From NCBI RefSeq assembly GCF_012933655.1, contig NZ_JABBJJ010000042.1, forward strand, positions 1 through 54,283: a DNA stretch of 54,283 nucleotides, in the 5' to 3' direction. The stretch comes from Pyxidicoccus fallax. Its GTDB lineage: Bacteria; Myxococcota; Myxococcia; Myxococcales; Myxococcaceae. Shown here piece after piece: positions 1 to 8,813 of this stretch. Position numbers and translations under genes: made by a program. Numbering within the stretch: the first letter of the stretch is position 1; each line of letters starts with the position of its first letter. The notes under the pieces are model-generated. The model did not search any database. It had not been told where the DNA came from and was given only the letters and a program-made list of their open reading frames with translations.

Positions 1-196
1 GGATGTAACGGGCGGGGGAGGCGCGTGCTGGCGGCGGACCATGAAGGCACGCGTCGCACCTTGCAAGCCTCGGGCTCACCGGCGCTCGCGCCTGGAGTGC
101 CAGGACGGCGCGCTGCGACACGGAATTGCGGTGACTTCAAGGAATCCATGGAGGTGCTACGGTCCCCGCCGCTACCCCCTCTCCGAGGAGAAGACC

Positions 197-1666
197 GTGA
201 CCCGTCTTGGTGTTGGAGCGCGCCCGGCCTCGGGCGTCGCGCAGGCCGTCCGGCGTGTCTCACGTGCGCTGGGTGCTTCGTCCCTGCTGCTCGTCCCGCT
301 GTTCGCGCATGGCGCCGGTACCGATGACGTGCCCAGGAAGGCGGCCGCCGCCGCGCTGGAGAAGGACGAGCGCGCCGCGCGTCCGGTGCCGCACGACGTG
401 CGGGAGATGCTGCGCGAGATGCGCGAGCAGAACATCGAGAACACCATCCGCACCCTCGTGTCGTTCGGGACGCGCAACACGCTGTCCGTCCAGGACGACC
501 CGACGCGGGGCATCGGCGCCGCGCGTGACTGGCTGAAGGCGCGGTTCGACGCCATCGCCGCGAAGTCGGGCGGGCGGATGACGGTGGAGCTGCAGAGCTA
601 CGTGCAGCCGCCCGCCTCGCGCATCCCCGTGCCCACCGTCATCACCAACGTCGTCGCCACGCTGAAGGGCTCGCAGCGCGAGTCCGAGGGCCGCGTCTAC
701 GTCGTCAGCGGCCACTACGACTCGATGTGCACCGACCCCGTCGACGCCACCTGCGACGCGCCGGGCGCCAATGACGACGCCTCCGGTGTGGCCGCCGTGC
801 TGGAGCTGGCCCGCGTCATGGCCACGCGCGACTTCGACGCCACCATCGTCTTCATGGCCGTGGCGGGCGAGGAGCAGGGGCTCTACGGCTCCACCTACCA
901 CGCCACGCAGGCCAAGGCGGCCGGGCGCAACATCGCCGCCATGTTCACCAATGACATCATCGGCAGCTCGCGCGCGGATGACGGCTCGAGAGACCCGTTC
1001 ACCGTGCGCGTGTTCGCGGAAGGCGTGCCCACGGCCGAGACGCCCGCGGAGGCGAACACCCGCCGCTCGGTGGGTGGAGAGAACGACTCGCCGTCGCGGC
1101 AGCTCGCGCGCTACGTCAAGGACGTGGCGGAGAACAGCGCCACGGGCATGCGGGTCAACATCATCTACCGCCGGGACCGCTACCGCCGGGGCGGAGACCA
1201 CATTCCCTTCCTCCAGCAGGGCTACGCCGCGCTGCGCTTCACCGAGCCCCACGAGAACTACGCCCACCAGCACCAGAACGTGCGCACGGAGAACGGCACC
1301 GTCTTCGGCGACCTGCCCGAGTTCGTCGACTTCGCCTACACCACGCGCGTGGCCCGGGTGAATGGCGCCGCGCTCGCCGCGCTCGCCCGCGCTCCGGCGG
1401 TTCCCTCCAACACGCGCATCATCACCACCCGGCTCACCAATGACACCGAGCTGGCCTGGGACGCCAACCCCGAGCCCGACGTCGTGGGCTACGAAATCGT
1501 CTATCGCGAGACGGACGAGGCGCTCTGGACGCACACCCTCCGGGTGGGCAACGTGACGACCTTCACGGTGCCAGGCCTGTCCAAGGACAACTACTTCTTC
1601 GGCGTGCGCGCCGTGGACCGCGACGGCTACCGCAGCCCCGTGGCCTTCCCGCGCCCCGCGCAGTAA
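197..1666 (+). CDS. Exported M28-family metallopeptidase with C-terminal fibronectin-III-like domain
   Basis: Predicted zinc aminopeptidase acting outside the cytoplasm. An upstream ATG at 41 is in frame, but the GTG at 197 has a good ribosome site (GAGGAG) and opens directly into a signal peptide (basic stretch, then SLLLVPLFAHGAG), so I use it; the product is 489 residues. The M28 metal set is visible: H173 and D175 in GHYDS, D193 in NDDASG, the paired glutamates E225/E226 in GEEQG, D253 in NDIIGSS and H352 in EPHENYAH. About 85 C-terminal residues, with WDANPEPDVVGYEIVYRE and the ending FFGVRAVDRDGY, look like one FnIII domain, common in secreted bacterial hydrolases. It lies 56 bp before another exported peptidase in the same direction, so co-transcription is plausible. 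The substrate is unknown; a digestive or predatory role is inference. Confidence 0.9.
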   Translation: MTRLGVGARPASGVAQAVRRVSRALGASSLLLVPLFAHGAGTDDVPRKAAAAALEKDERAARPVPHDVREMLREMREQNIENTIRTLVSFGTRNTLSVQDDPTRGIGAARDWLKARFDAIAAKSGGRMTVELQSYVQPPASRIPVPTVITNVVATLKGSQRESEGRVYVVSGHYDSMCTDPVDATCDAPGANDDASGVAAVLELARVMATRDFDATIVFMAVAGEEQGLYGSTYHATQAKAAGRNIAAMFTNDIIGSSRADDGSRDPFTVRVFAEGVPTAETPAEANTRRSVGGENDSPSRQLARYVKDVAENSATGMRVNIIYRRDRYRRGGDHIPFLQQGYAALRFTEPHENYAHQHQNVRTENGTVFGDLPEFVDFAYTTRVARVNGAALAALARAPAVPSNTRIITTRLTNDTELAWDANPEPDVVGYEIVYRETDEALWTHTLRVGNVTTFTVPGLSKDNYFFGVRAVDRDGYRSPVAFPRPAQ

Positions 1667-1722
1667 TCCCTTGGGAATGGGGCGGGCCTCGCGGTGTTGG
1701 AGGCCCGCTTCGGCCAAGGGAG

Positions 1723-3810
1723 ATGATGAGGATGCGCAGTGTGTTCGTCGCGTCGGTGTTGACGGGAGTGTTGAGCGCCCCTGGGGCCCTGGCCGCGGAG
1801 GACCCCTTCCTGTGGTTGGAGGAGGTGCAGGGGACCCGGGCGCTCGAGTGGGTGCGCACCCAGAACGAGAAGACGCTGGCCGCGCTGGAGAAGGACCCGC
1901 GCTTCGAGACCTTTCACAAGGAAGCGCTGGAGTTCCTCACCGCCACCGACCGCATCCCCACCCCCGAGTTCCGGGCGGGAGGCGTGGACAACTTCTGGCA
2001 GGACGCGGCGAACCCCCGCGGCGTCTGGCGCCACACCTCGGTGGACAGCTACGGCGGCCCGGCGCCGCAATGGAAGACGGTGCTGGACGTGGATGCCCTG
2101 TCGAAGGCCGAGGGCGCCAACTGGATATGGAAGGGCCATGAGTGCCTGCCGCCCGCGGACGCGCGGTGCCTCGTGCGCCTGTCCAACGGCGGCAAGGACG
2201 CGGTCGAGGTGCGGGAGTTCGACGCGACCACCGGGAAGTTCGTGGACGGAGGCTTCCGGCTGCCGGAGGGCAAGCAGTCCTCGGACTGGCTGGACGCGGA
2301 CACGCTGCTCGTGGGCCGCGACTGGGGCGGCGACACGCTCACCGAGTCCGGCTACGCGTTCGTGCTCAAGCACTGGAGGCGCGGGACGCCGCTGGCCCAG
2401 GCGAAGGAGGTCTTCCGGGGCGAGCGCACGGACGTCCACGGCTCGCCGATGATGCTGCGGGACGCCGAGGGCCAGCTCCAGGCGGTGCTGGTCAACCGCG
2501 CGGTGACCTTCTTCGAGTCCGAGTTCTGGCTGCTCGACGGCGCGGCCCCGGTGCGCCTGTCCCTTCCGAGGAAGACGTCCTACCAGGGCTTCGTGCAGGG
2601 GCAGGTCGTCTTCAGCCTGGAGGAGGACTGGGGGCGCTTCAAGCAGGGCGCGCTGCTGGCCTTCCCCCTGGCCGCGCTGAAGGCGGACGCCGCCTCGGCG
2701 AAGCCGGCGCTGGTGCTGCAGCCGGGGCCGCGTCAGGCCATCGACGGGGTGGCCGCCACGCGGAGCACGCTGCTGGTCAACGTGTACGAGGACGTGAAGG
2801 GCGCGCTGGATGTCTACACGCCGGTGGGCGGTAAGTGGACGCGCAAGCGGCTGGACCTGCCGAAGAACGCGTCGGTGGGCATCACCGCGACCTCGTCCGC
2901 GCATGACCGGCTCTTCGTGAAGTCGCAGGGCTTCCTGGAGCCGACGGCGCTGTGGCTGGGGGATGCGTCCGCGGCGACGGTGAAGAAGGTGAAGAGCCAG
3001 CCGGCGCGCTTCGACGCGTCCACGCATCAGGTGGAGCAGTTCTGGGCGAAGTCGAAGGACGGCACCCGGGTGCCCTACTTCGTGGTGCGCTCGCGGAAGC
3101 GCAAGGCTGACGGCGGCGCGCCCACGTTGGTGCACGCGTATGGCGGCTTCCAGGTCTCCAAGACGCCCGTGTACCAGCCGGAGGTGGGCAAGCTGTGGCT
3201 GGAGCGCGGCGGCGCGTACGTCGTCGCCAACATCCGGGGGGGCGGTGAGTTCGGTCCCCGCTGGCACCAGGCCGCGCTGCGGGAGAACCGGCAGCGCGCC
3301 TTCGACGACTTCGCCGCCGTGATGGAGGACCTGGTGCGCAGGAAGATCAGCTCCCCGCGCCGCATGGGCATCTACGGCCGCTCCAATGGAGGCGTGCTCA
3401 CCAGCGTGTCGATGACCCAGCGGCCGGACCTGATGAACGCGGCCGTCATCGAGAGCCCGCTCATCGACATGATGCGCTACCACAAGCTGCCGGCCGGCGC
3501 GTCGTGGGTGGGCGAGTACGGCAACCCGGAGGTGCCCGCGGACGCGGCGTTCATCTCGAAGTACTCCGCCTACCAGAACCTGAAGGAAGGCGTGCGCTAC
3601 CCCAAGCCGTACATCACCACCAACATGAAGGACGACCGCGTCCACCCGGGCCACGCGCGCAAGTTCGCCGCCCGGCTGGAGGCCATGGAGCTGCCGTACC
3701 TCTATTACGAGAACACCGACGGTGGGCACTCCAACGACGCGGACCCGCTGCTGAACGCGCGCCGCTGGGCGCTCCACTCCGTGTACCTCGCACAGCAGTT
3801 GATGGACTGA
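1723..3810 (+). CDS. Exported prolyl oligopeptidase family serine peptidase (S9)
   Basis: Cleaves peptides, usually after proline; here probably periplasmic or secreted, because the first 25 residues (MRSVFVASVLTGVLSAPGALA) form a signal peptide. The 695-residue length fits the S9A family (about 700). The N-terminal two thirds is the beta-propeller region, starting with the family hallmark EDPFLWLEEV. The C-terminal alpha/beta-hydrolase domain holds the catalytic serine S554 in GRSNGG, the aspartate near D637/D638 in MKDDRVHPGHA and the histidine H669 in DGGHSND. ATGs at 1723, 1726 and 1732 are all possible; 1732 sits best behind the purine-rich AGATGATGAGG. It follows the M28 peptidase closely and may share its transcript. 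Confidence 0.93.
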   Translation: MMRMRSVFVASVLTGVLSAPGALAAEDPFLWLEEVQGTRALEWVRTQNEKTLAALEKDPRFETFHKEALEFLTATDRIPTPEFRAGGVDNFWQDAANPRGVWRHTSVDSYGGPAPQWKTVLDVDALSKAEGANWIWKGHECLPPADARCLVRLSNGGKDAVEVREFDATTGKFVDGGFRLPEGKQSSDWLDADTLLVGRDWGGDTLTESGYAFVLKHWRRGTPLAQAKEVFRGERTDVHGSPMMLRDAEGQLQAVLVNRAVTFFESEFWLLDGAAPVRLSLPRKTSYQGFVQGQVVFSLEEDWGRFKQGALLAFPLAALKADAASAKPALVLQPGPRQAIDGVAATRSTLLVNVYEDVKGALDVYTPVGGKWTRKRLDLPKNASVGITATSSAHDRLFVKSQGFLEPTALWLGDASAATVKKVKSQPARFDASTHQVEQFWAKSKDGTRVPYFVVRSRKRKADGGAPTLVHAYGGFQVSKTPVYQPEVGKLWLERGGAYVVANIRGGGEFGPRWHQAALRENRQRAFDDFAAVMEDLVRRKISSPRRMGIYGRSNGGVLTSVSMTQRPDLMNAAVIESPLIDMMRYHKLPAGASWVGEYGNPEVPADAAFISKYSAYQNLKEGVRYPKPYITTNMKDDRVHPGHARKFAARLEAMELPYLYYENTDGGHSNDADPLLNARRWALHSVYLAQQLMD

Positions 3811-3818
3811 CGTGGGGC

Positions 3819-4463
3819 TCAGCGCCCGGTGGGGTGTCCCGCCGGGCGCGTGCCGAAGAGCCGCGCCAGCACGAGGCCGTGGGTGATGAACACCAGCGGC
3901 ACGATGAACAGCGGCAGCAGTGAGAAGGGGAAGCGCGTCAGCGTGGCGGGGATGAGCACGTCGCCCTCGAGGAGAATCATCCGCTGCGCGTTGCCGACGA
4001 CCCACAGGATGTCGAGCAGCCCCGCCACGCTCCAGGCCAGGGCCAGGGTCCACTTCAGCCGCGTATTGGCGGGGAAGGCGAGCGCCGCCAGGGGCGCCGC
4101 GAGTCCGACGGCGATGTCGCCCCAGCCGGCCTGCAGTGCGAAGGCGCCGGGGAGCCGACCTCGCGCGTGGAGGACGAGAAAGCCGACTCCCGCCACCACG
4201 CGCACCAGGTGGAAGAGCACCGCGGGCCTCGGGTCCAGCGAGAGCACGGCGGCTCGGAAGGCCCGCGAGCTTGCGCAGGCCAGGGCGAAGGTCAGCACGC
4301 TCCCGCCGATGAGCAGCGGGATGACGGCCGGCGGGGACGACTCCAGGACGCCGGAAGCGGACACGAGCAGGGCGACACACGCCCAGCCCAGCAGGCCCGC
4401 GAGCACGGCCCGGCGCATGGGAGGGAGTGGGGAGGAGGGAGCGGGGAGGATGTGGTCGGTCAT
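3819..4463 (-). CDS. Polytopic membrane protein of unknown function
   Basis: A 214-residue protein with about six hydrophobic segments (for example AVLAGLLGWACVALLVSASG, LALAWSVAGLLDILWVVGN and FSLLPLFIVPLVFITHGLVL) and no recognisable catalytic motif. The start at 4463 (MTDHILP) is preferred over the in-frame ATG at 4478 because GAGGG lies eight bases before it. It converges on the prolyl oligopeptidase gene, whose stop is only 8 bp away, so the two units face each other with almost no space. The layout of helices is like small bacterial integral membrane proteins of DUF type, but I cannot name the family. Confidence 0.75.
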   Translation of the reverse strand: MTDHILPAPSSPLPPMRRAVLAGLLGWACVALLVSASGVLESSPPAVIPLLIGGSVLTFALACASSRAFRAAVLSLDPRPAVLFHLVRVVAGVGFLVLHARGRLPGAFALQAGWGDIAVGLAAPLAALAFPANTRLKWTLALAWSVAGLLDILWVVGNAQRMILLEGDVLIPATLTRFPFSLLPLFIVPLVFITHGLVLARLFGTRPAGHPTGR

Positions 4464-4651
4464 GATGGGCCCTCGCATTTCAGGCTTCGTGCCATGGCAG
4501 AGTCTGGAGCCATGGGGCCGCCGGCGACGCGCCGCGCGCCTGCTCGGCGCGCCGACCCTCCCCGTGGGTGGGCTTTACAGGTGACCGGGGGCGCATGAGA
4601 GGTCCGGCGCTTCCCGCTGCGCACGAATGCTGACGCGCCCCGCTCCGTGCT

Positions 4652-4861
4652 TCAGCCGCATCCTCCAGCCAGGCAGCCGGCCGCGTCGCCGAGCGGCACG
4701 GCCTGGGTCTCGGTGTGCCGCCCGTGGCGGAGGGTCGCCGCCGGGTCACCGGGAGTGGGGCGGCACTCCGGCGCTCTGGCCTGAGGGTCCCGCTCCGAGT
4801 CTTCCGGGTCGACGGTGGTCAAGTATCCCTGCAACATCAGCAGGCCCTTGTAGATGTTCAT
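4652..4861 (-). CDS. Small hypothetical protein divergent from LysR regulator
   Basis: A 69-residue ORF beginning MNIYKGLLMLQGYLTTVDPE. Support for translation is a near-perfect ribosome site (AGAGGAGG, six bases before the ATG) and its position head to head with the LysR gene, the usual arrangement for a LysR target. The first 20 residues are moderately hydrophobic but contain no clean signal peptide; the remainder is polar, Pro/Arg-rich and ends CLAGGCG with two cysteines. No family recognised. The codon choice is less convincing than in neighbouring genes, so the protein could be shorter or the transcript could be regulatory. Confidence 0.5.
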   Translation of the reverse strand: MNIYKGLLMLQGYLTTVDPEDSERDPQARAPECRPTPGDPAATLRHGRHTETQAVPLGDAAGCLAGGCG

Positions 4862-4907
4862 GGGAGCCTCCTCTGGCCGTCACGACGGGCGTGGGGCGCT
4901 CGTCGTG

Positions 4908-4922
4908 TTGAACGCTTCTCAA
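4908..4922. promoter_or_regulatory. Candidate LysR-type operator (TTGA-N7-TCAA)
   Basis: A perfect inverted repeat TTGA-N7-TCAA that contains a T-N11-A core, the classic LysR-type recognition layout. It lies between the divergent small ORF (start 4861) and the LysR gene (start 5000), about 46 bp upstream of the small ORF, which suits an activator site for that gene. Inferred from pattern and position only. Confidence 0.45.
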
Positions 4923-4967
4923 GGTAAGGACATCCTGCTGAGGCAAAAAGCGATGATTTTGCAAGCC

Positions 4968-4990
4968 AGCCTTCAACTCTCTTCAAGGCT
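4968..4990. promoter_or_regulatory. Inverted repeat AGCCTT-N11-AAGGCT before LysR start
   Basis: Six-base arms AGCCTT and AAGGCT are separated by 11 bases and end 9 bp before the LysR start codon. A dyad overlapping the regulator's own translation start would fit autorepression, common in LysR-type systems. It could equally form a small RNA hairpin that masks the start region. Confidence 0.35.
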
Positions 4991-4999
4991 CTGACCGGA

Positions 5000-5950
5000 A
5001 TGTCCCGCCCCTCCTTGTACGCCCTGCAGGGCTTCGTGGCCGCCGCCCGCCATGGGAATCTGTCGCACGCGGCGCGGTCGCTGCACCTGACCGTCAGCGC
5101 GCTGAGCCACCAGATTCGCGGCCTGGAGGACCAGCTCGGCCAGCGGCTCTTCGTGCGCAACGCGCGCGGCGTCGAGCTGACCGCCGACGGGCGGCGGCTG
5201 TTCGAGCGCGTCGCCGAGCACCTCGACGCGATAGAGCACGCGATGCGGCCGTTCCGCGCGCGCCGCGACGAGGTGCTGACGCTCACGCTGCTGCCCTCGT
5301 TCGCGACGAGCTGGCTCGTGCCACGCCTGCCGCGCTTCGTCGCGCTCCATCCCCAGCTCGAAATCAACCTGCACTCGAGCGCGGAGCTGGTCGACTTCGA
5401 CCGGGCCACCGACATCGACGCGGGAGTCCGCTTCGGGCGCGGATACTGGCCGGGGCTGCGCGCCGTGCACCTCTTCGACGACCAGGTCACCCCCTCGGCG
5501 AGCCCGGCGCTGCTCGAACGGCTGGGACGCCCCACGCTCCAGACGCTGGATCGCTTCCCCCTGCTGGGCTCACCGAACTCCTGGCGCGAGTGGTTCGAGC
5601 GCCACGGGGGAACGTTGCCCCGGCGCTTCGTCGCCAACTTCGACGACTCGGAGACGCTGCATCGCGCGGCGGTGGAGGGGCTCGGCATCGCGCTGGGCCG
5701 GGTGACGCTCATCCGCCCGCTGGTGCAGGCGGGACTGCTGGTGCCGCTCTTCACCGAATCCCTCAAGGCCGACTACGCGCACTACCTCGTGTACCCCGCG
5801 CGCTCGGACGACCATACGGGGCTCGCCGCGTTCCGCGAGTGGCTGCTCGCCGAGGCGCGAGATTACGTCGCGCTGGACTCGCCGCCCGCGGTGCCCGTTC
5901 GCGACGCTGAAGTCAAACGCGGCGGCCGGCGGAAGCGGACTCGCGGATAG
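5000..5950 (+). CDS. LysR-family transcriptional regulator (GcvA-like)
   Basis: A DNA-binding regulator of 316 residues, the family's usual length. Residues 1-60 form the winged helix-turn-helix, with the GcvA-subgroup pattern LYALQGFVAAARHGNLSHAA, the recognition helix around LTVSALSHQI, and the conserved RLFVRNARGVELTADG. Residues 90-295 are the effector-binding domain, which contains the typical VPRLPRFVALHPQLEI. The last 25 residues are basic (KRGGRRKRTRG) and extend past the family core. No strong ribosome site precedes the ATG at 5000, yet no better start lies downstream. Its likely target is the divergent small ORF; the effector is not predictable. Confidence 0.93.
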   Translation: MSRPSLYALQGFVAAARHGNLSHAARSLHLTVSALSHQIRGLEDQLGQRLFVRNARGVELTADGRRLFERVAEHLDAIEHAMRPFRARRDEVLTLTLLPSFATSWLVPRLPRFVALHPQLEINLHSSAELVDFDRATDIDAGVRFGRGYWPGLRAVHLFDDQVTPSASPALLERLGRPTLQTLDRFPLLGSPNSWREWFERHGGTLPRRFVANFDDSETLHRAAVEGLGIALGRVTLIRPLVQAGLLVPLFTESLKADYAHYLVYPARSDDHTGLAAFREWLLAEARDYVALDSPPAVPVRDAEVKRGGRRKRTRG

Positions 5951-6185
5951 CACTCACGGGAGGGGCTCCAACGACTTGCACGAGCGTCCGCTACCCCACG
6001 CCCTCGCTGTCCCAAGACAGACGCCCTCTCACCCCCTGGAACGGGGGCCGCACCTCGACCGTCCAACGCTCCGAGAATCCTCGCAGGGGACGTCACTCTC
6101 GATTCCACAGCGCGACCCGGATGTCCCCTGAGGGCCCGACAGGGTTCTCGGTAGGTGGCTCCAATGATTCACAGTGGGGGCGTGC

Positions 6186-7127
6186 ATGCGGTCCAGACGC
6201 ATTGAAGGCTTGCTGGTGGTGTCGTGGCTCGCGGTGGCCTGGGGTTGCGGGCCGGTGGAGGACGTCGAGGCGGACCCGAGGGGTGAAGTGGACACCGCCG
6301 AGCAGGAGTTGGGCTCGGTGAATGGCCTGTCCTTCAACGGCCTGTCCTTCAATGGGTTGTCGTTCAATGGACTGTCCTTCAATGGGCTGTCATTCAATGG
6401 GTTGAGCCAGCAGGGCCTGAGTTCGGCGCGGTTCGGGACCTGGTTCCAATCCAACCCGGCACTGGCGAACATGGTGATGCGGTACATGGTGCGCTGCGCG
6501 GTGCCCGCGGGGCAGACCCGGAGCTACACGGATGCGCGCAGCGGGAAGTCGTATTCCTGGGCCGGGCAGCTCGGGCTCGCGCCGGGCTGGGCCAGTGGTC
6601 AGCGCCCCTCAACGGCCGAGCAGCAGGTGGTGTCGGCGTGCCTGGCCGCGCACACCACCAATACCGGGGTCTCGATGGCCATCTCCGTGCTGGGCAGGGA
6701 TGGCCGGGGGCAGCCCATTCCCTACTCGCGGGAGGAACTCTCGAACCATTCCGTGCGGGAGGCCTGCTTCTTCGGCAACCTCTTCAACGGGGAGGGCGTC
6801 TACGTGGCCAGTGACCAGGGCGTGCTGCGCGGGAGTCAGAGCTCGCCGCGCGGCTGCGCGCTCTCTCCGGGGCCGTTCCAGCGCATCGAGGAGAACTGTC
6901 CGCCCCTGATTCCGCTCGTGAGCTGCGACCTCTACTGCGAGCCATCCATCGGGAAGCCGTACCGCGATGCCTGCCGATACAACGGCGTCACCTACCGGGC
7001 CATCACCACGCGGCTCCGGCCGGAGGACGTCTTCCTCTGTGGAGACGGCACGTGCCAGTACACGGAGTCTTGTGGCTGGGGGCGCACCTACCGTGACTGC
7101 CTGGCCGACTGCGGAGTCTGCCAGTGA
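6186..7127 (+). CDS. Lipoprotein with NGLSF repeats and C-terminal Cys-rich motif
   Basis: A 313-residue predicted lipoprotein of unknown function. ATG 6186 is chosen over the GTG at 6174 because the G-run at 6176-6180 serves as its ribosome site and the protein then begins MRSRRIEGLLVVSWLAVAWGC, a signal peptide with a relaxed lipobox. After an acidic linker come five exact NGLSF pentapeptides and a sixth NGLSQ (about residues 46-75). The body (MRYMVRCAVPAGQ, YSWAGQLGLAPGW, SACLAAHTN-like segments) has paired cysteines. The C-terminus carries CGDGTCQYTESC and ends DCLADCGVC, like the CGDGxC...ETC...C..DC mini-motif of many myxobacterial surface proteins. Expected location is the outer membrane or cell surface. 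Confidence 0.82.
   Translation: MRSRRIEGLLVVSWLAVAWGCGPVEDVEADPRGEVDTAEQELGSVNGLSFNGLSFNGLSFNGLSFNGLSFNGLSQQGLSSARFGTWFQSNPALANMVMRYMVRCAVPAGQTRSYTDARSGKSYSWAGQLGLAPGWASGQRPSTAEQQVVSACLAAHTTNTGVSMAISVLGRDGRGQPIPYSREELSNHSVREACFFGNLFNGEGVYVASDQGVLRGSQSSPRGCALSPGPFQRIEENCPPLIPLVSCDLYCEPSIGKPYRDACRYNGVTYRAITTRLRPEDVFLCGDGTCQYTESCGWGRTYRDCLADCGVCQ
6321..6410 (+). repeat. 15-bp tandem coding repeat (NGLSF x5 plus one degenerate unit)
   Basis: Five 15-bp units at 6321-6395, each of the form AAYGGNYTGTCNTTC, plus a sixth at 6396-6410 that changes to NGLSQ. Units differ mainly at synonymous third positions, so the peptide is kept while the DNA drifts. Copy number could vary among strains by slippage. 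Confidence 0.9.
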
Positions 7128-7199
7128 GGCACGGTCGCTGAGCTTCGGCGTGCCGGCGGTGGTGCGCGCCTGACGCGACGGCGTAGTGTCCGGGTCCGT

Positions 7200-7934
7200 A
7201 TGCGCACACTCTACGGACTCGGCTACTCGGGCTGGACGGAGAAGGCCCGCTGGGCGTTGGACCACCATCGCGTCACCTACCGCTACCGCGAGCACATGCC
7301 GCTCATCGGCGAGCCCGTTCTGCGCTGGCGCACGGCGCGCGGGGTGCGCCCCTCCGTTCCGCTGCTCCTCGACGAGGAGGGCTCCATCACCGGCTCGTTC
7401 CACATCGCGAAGCGAGCGGAGGCGGTGGGGCAGGGCGAGCCCCTCTTCCCTCCGGACGCGGAGGACCTCAACGTCCGCTGGGAGGAGACGGGTGAGCGCG
7501 TGCTCGGTGTGGCGCGCGCGCACGTCGTCGTCGGACTGCTCCAGAACCGCCGGGCCCAGGAGGAGAGCCTCCCCGCGTTCGTCCCCTCCTGGCTCCGGGG
7601 GCTCATGGCCCCGTCCGCCCGCATGGGCGCGCGCTTCATCGCCCGGAAGCATCGCGCGCGCGGCGACGTGGACGCCGCCATCCAGGAGACCGTCGTCCCC
7701 GCCCTGGAGCAGCTCCGCGCCGCGCTCGCAGGCCGCCCCTACCTCCACGGCCGCTTCACCTACGCGGACATCAACGCCGCGGCGATGCTCCAGTTCCTGC
7801 GCCCCGTGGACGACCGCTACCTCCCGCTGGGGCCCGGCACGCGGGAGGTGTGGACGCACGCGCCGCTCGCCGCTCGCTACTCCGACCTGCTCGCGTGGCG
7901 GGATGACCTCTACGCGAAGCACCGGAAGCCGTGA
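7200..7934 (+). CDS. Glutathione S-transferase family protein
   Basis: A cytoplasmic protein of 244 residues with GST layout. The N-terminal thioredoxin-like domain (residues 1-80) starts MRTLYGLGYSGWTEKARWAL and includes RPSVPLLLDEEGSITGS, the cis-proline plus glutathione-contacting acidic-Ser region. The C-terminal helical domain (about 100-230) contains GRPYLHGRFTYADINAAAML, matching the N-capping motif of the GST core. The position of the usual catalytic Ser/Tyr/Cys is occupied by S10 in GYSGW, so a serine-type GST is possible. No strong ribosome site is seen at 7200. It converges on the DUF4412 gene through a strong hairpin. Confidence 0.85.
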   Translation: MRTLYGLGYSGWTEKARWALDHHRVTYRYREHMPLIGEPVLRWRTARGVRPSVPLLLDEEGSITGSFHIAKRAEAVGQGEPLFPPDAEDLNVRWEETGERVLGVARAHVVVGLLQNRRAQEESLPAFVPSWLRGLMAPSARMGARFIARKHRARGDVDAAIQETVVPALEQLRAALAGRPYLHGRFTYADINAAAMLQFLRPVDDRYLPLGPGTREVWTHAPLAARYSDLLAWRDDLYAKHRKP

Positions 7935-7947
7935 GCGGCGCGTCGGG

Positions 7948-7984
7948 CGGCTCCGGCGCGCTTCGTGAGGGCGCGCCCGAGCCG
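7948..7984. terminator. Hairpin between convergent GST and DUF4412 genes
   Basis: Arms CGGCTC/GAGCCG followed by GGCGCGC/GCGCGCC, with one C-C mismatch and a nine-base loop. It fills the 58-bp gap between two convergent stop codons, as expected for a bidirectional terminator. There is no T-run on either side. Confidence 0.55.
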
Positions 7985-7992
7985 TGTGCCAC

Positions 7993-8757
7993 TCAGGGCG
8001 TCTTCCCGCCCTCCGGCGCGCCCTGGCCCAGGCGCTGGCGAAGCAGCTCCTGAATCTGCTCGGGCGTCTTGCCCTTGAGGTCCTCGGGTTTGAGGCCCCC
8101 CGGCATCGCGCCGGGAGCAGGCGCCGCCAGCTTCTGGTAGTCCGCCGGCACGGTGAAGCGCGAGTCCGGCACCGGCCCCGTCTGGATGTTGGTGAGGTTG
8201 ACCTCCGTCACGTCGCCCCCGGCGCCGAACGTCTGCGCGCGGATGTAGGGCACCTCGGCCAGGTCCGTGGGACGCCACACCTTCTGGCGCGACGGCCTGC
8301 CGTGGATGTCCGGCGTCATGCCCTCATAGACGACGGCGGAATGGCCGTTGACCTTCTCGTTGCCCACCTTCTTGTAGCCCTGCTCCTTGAAGCACGCGTC
8401 GAAGTCCTGCGTCTTCCCCGTGCACGAGCCGGGCAGCTTCACCGGCAGGTCATCCAGGCTGCGCTCCATCACCATCTTCTGCGTGTGCATCACCGTGGTG
8501 CCGGTGCGCTTCTCGTAGTTGAAGATGAAGGACACCTGCAGCGGCTTGCCGTCCGGGCCGGGCGTCTGCGAGTCCATGCGGAGCACGCCCTTGCGCCCGT
8601 AGATCTTCCCCGTCATCTCCGGCGGCGCCTTCTGGCCGGCCGGAGGCGTGAACTTCGTGGTGGCATCCGCCTGCCAGTCGGCGAGGGCGGGCGTGGCCAT
8701 CAGCAGCGTGGCGGCGGCGAGTCCGGACAGCCTGTGACGAAGGGGGGTGGGGTTCAT
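7993..8757 (-). CDS. Exported DUF4412-type protein
   Basis: A 254-residue exported protein. The start at 8757 (MNPTPLRHRLSGLAAATLLM, cleavage near ALA-DW) is chosen because the 31 residues before it are Arg-rich and unlike a coding start. The mature part contains GKIYGRKGVLRMDSQT and FIFNYEKRTGTTVMHTQKMV, the beta-rich layout of DUF4412 proteins that are frequent in myxobacteria and resemble lipoprotein-carrier folds. A conserved cysteine pair (GSCTG, DACF) may form a disulfide. The C-terminal 45 residues are a Pro/Gly-rich tail. It lies downstream of mreB but is separated from it by a clear terminator. Function unknown. Confidence 0.75.
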   Translation of the reverse strand: MNPTPLRHRLSGLAAATLLMATPALADWQADATTKFTPPAGQKAPPEMTGKIYGRKGVLRMDSQTPGPDGKPLQVSFIFNYEKRTGTTVMHTQKMVMERSLDDLPVKLPGSCTGKTQDFDACFKEQGYKKVGNEKVNGHSAVVYEGMTPDIHGRPSRQKVWRPTDLAEVPYIRAQTFGAGGDVTEVNLTNIQTGPVPDSRFTVPADYQKLAAPAPGAMPGGLKPEDLKGKTPEQIQELLRQRLGQGAPEGGKTP

Positions 8758-8813
8758 CCGCCCACCACAGTCCAGCGCCCGCGCGGCTGTCAAACGGCCG
8801 CCAGCACGGCGCC

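Noticed and set aside
1627-4380. 917-codon minus-strand open frame over the oligopeptidase
   Set aside because: Shadow of the S9 peptidase gene in a high-GC genome; the sense strand has all catalytic motifs.
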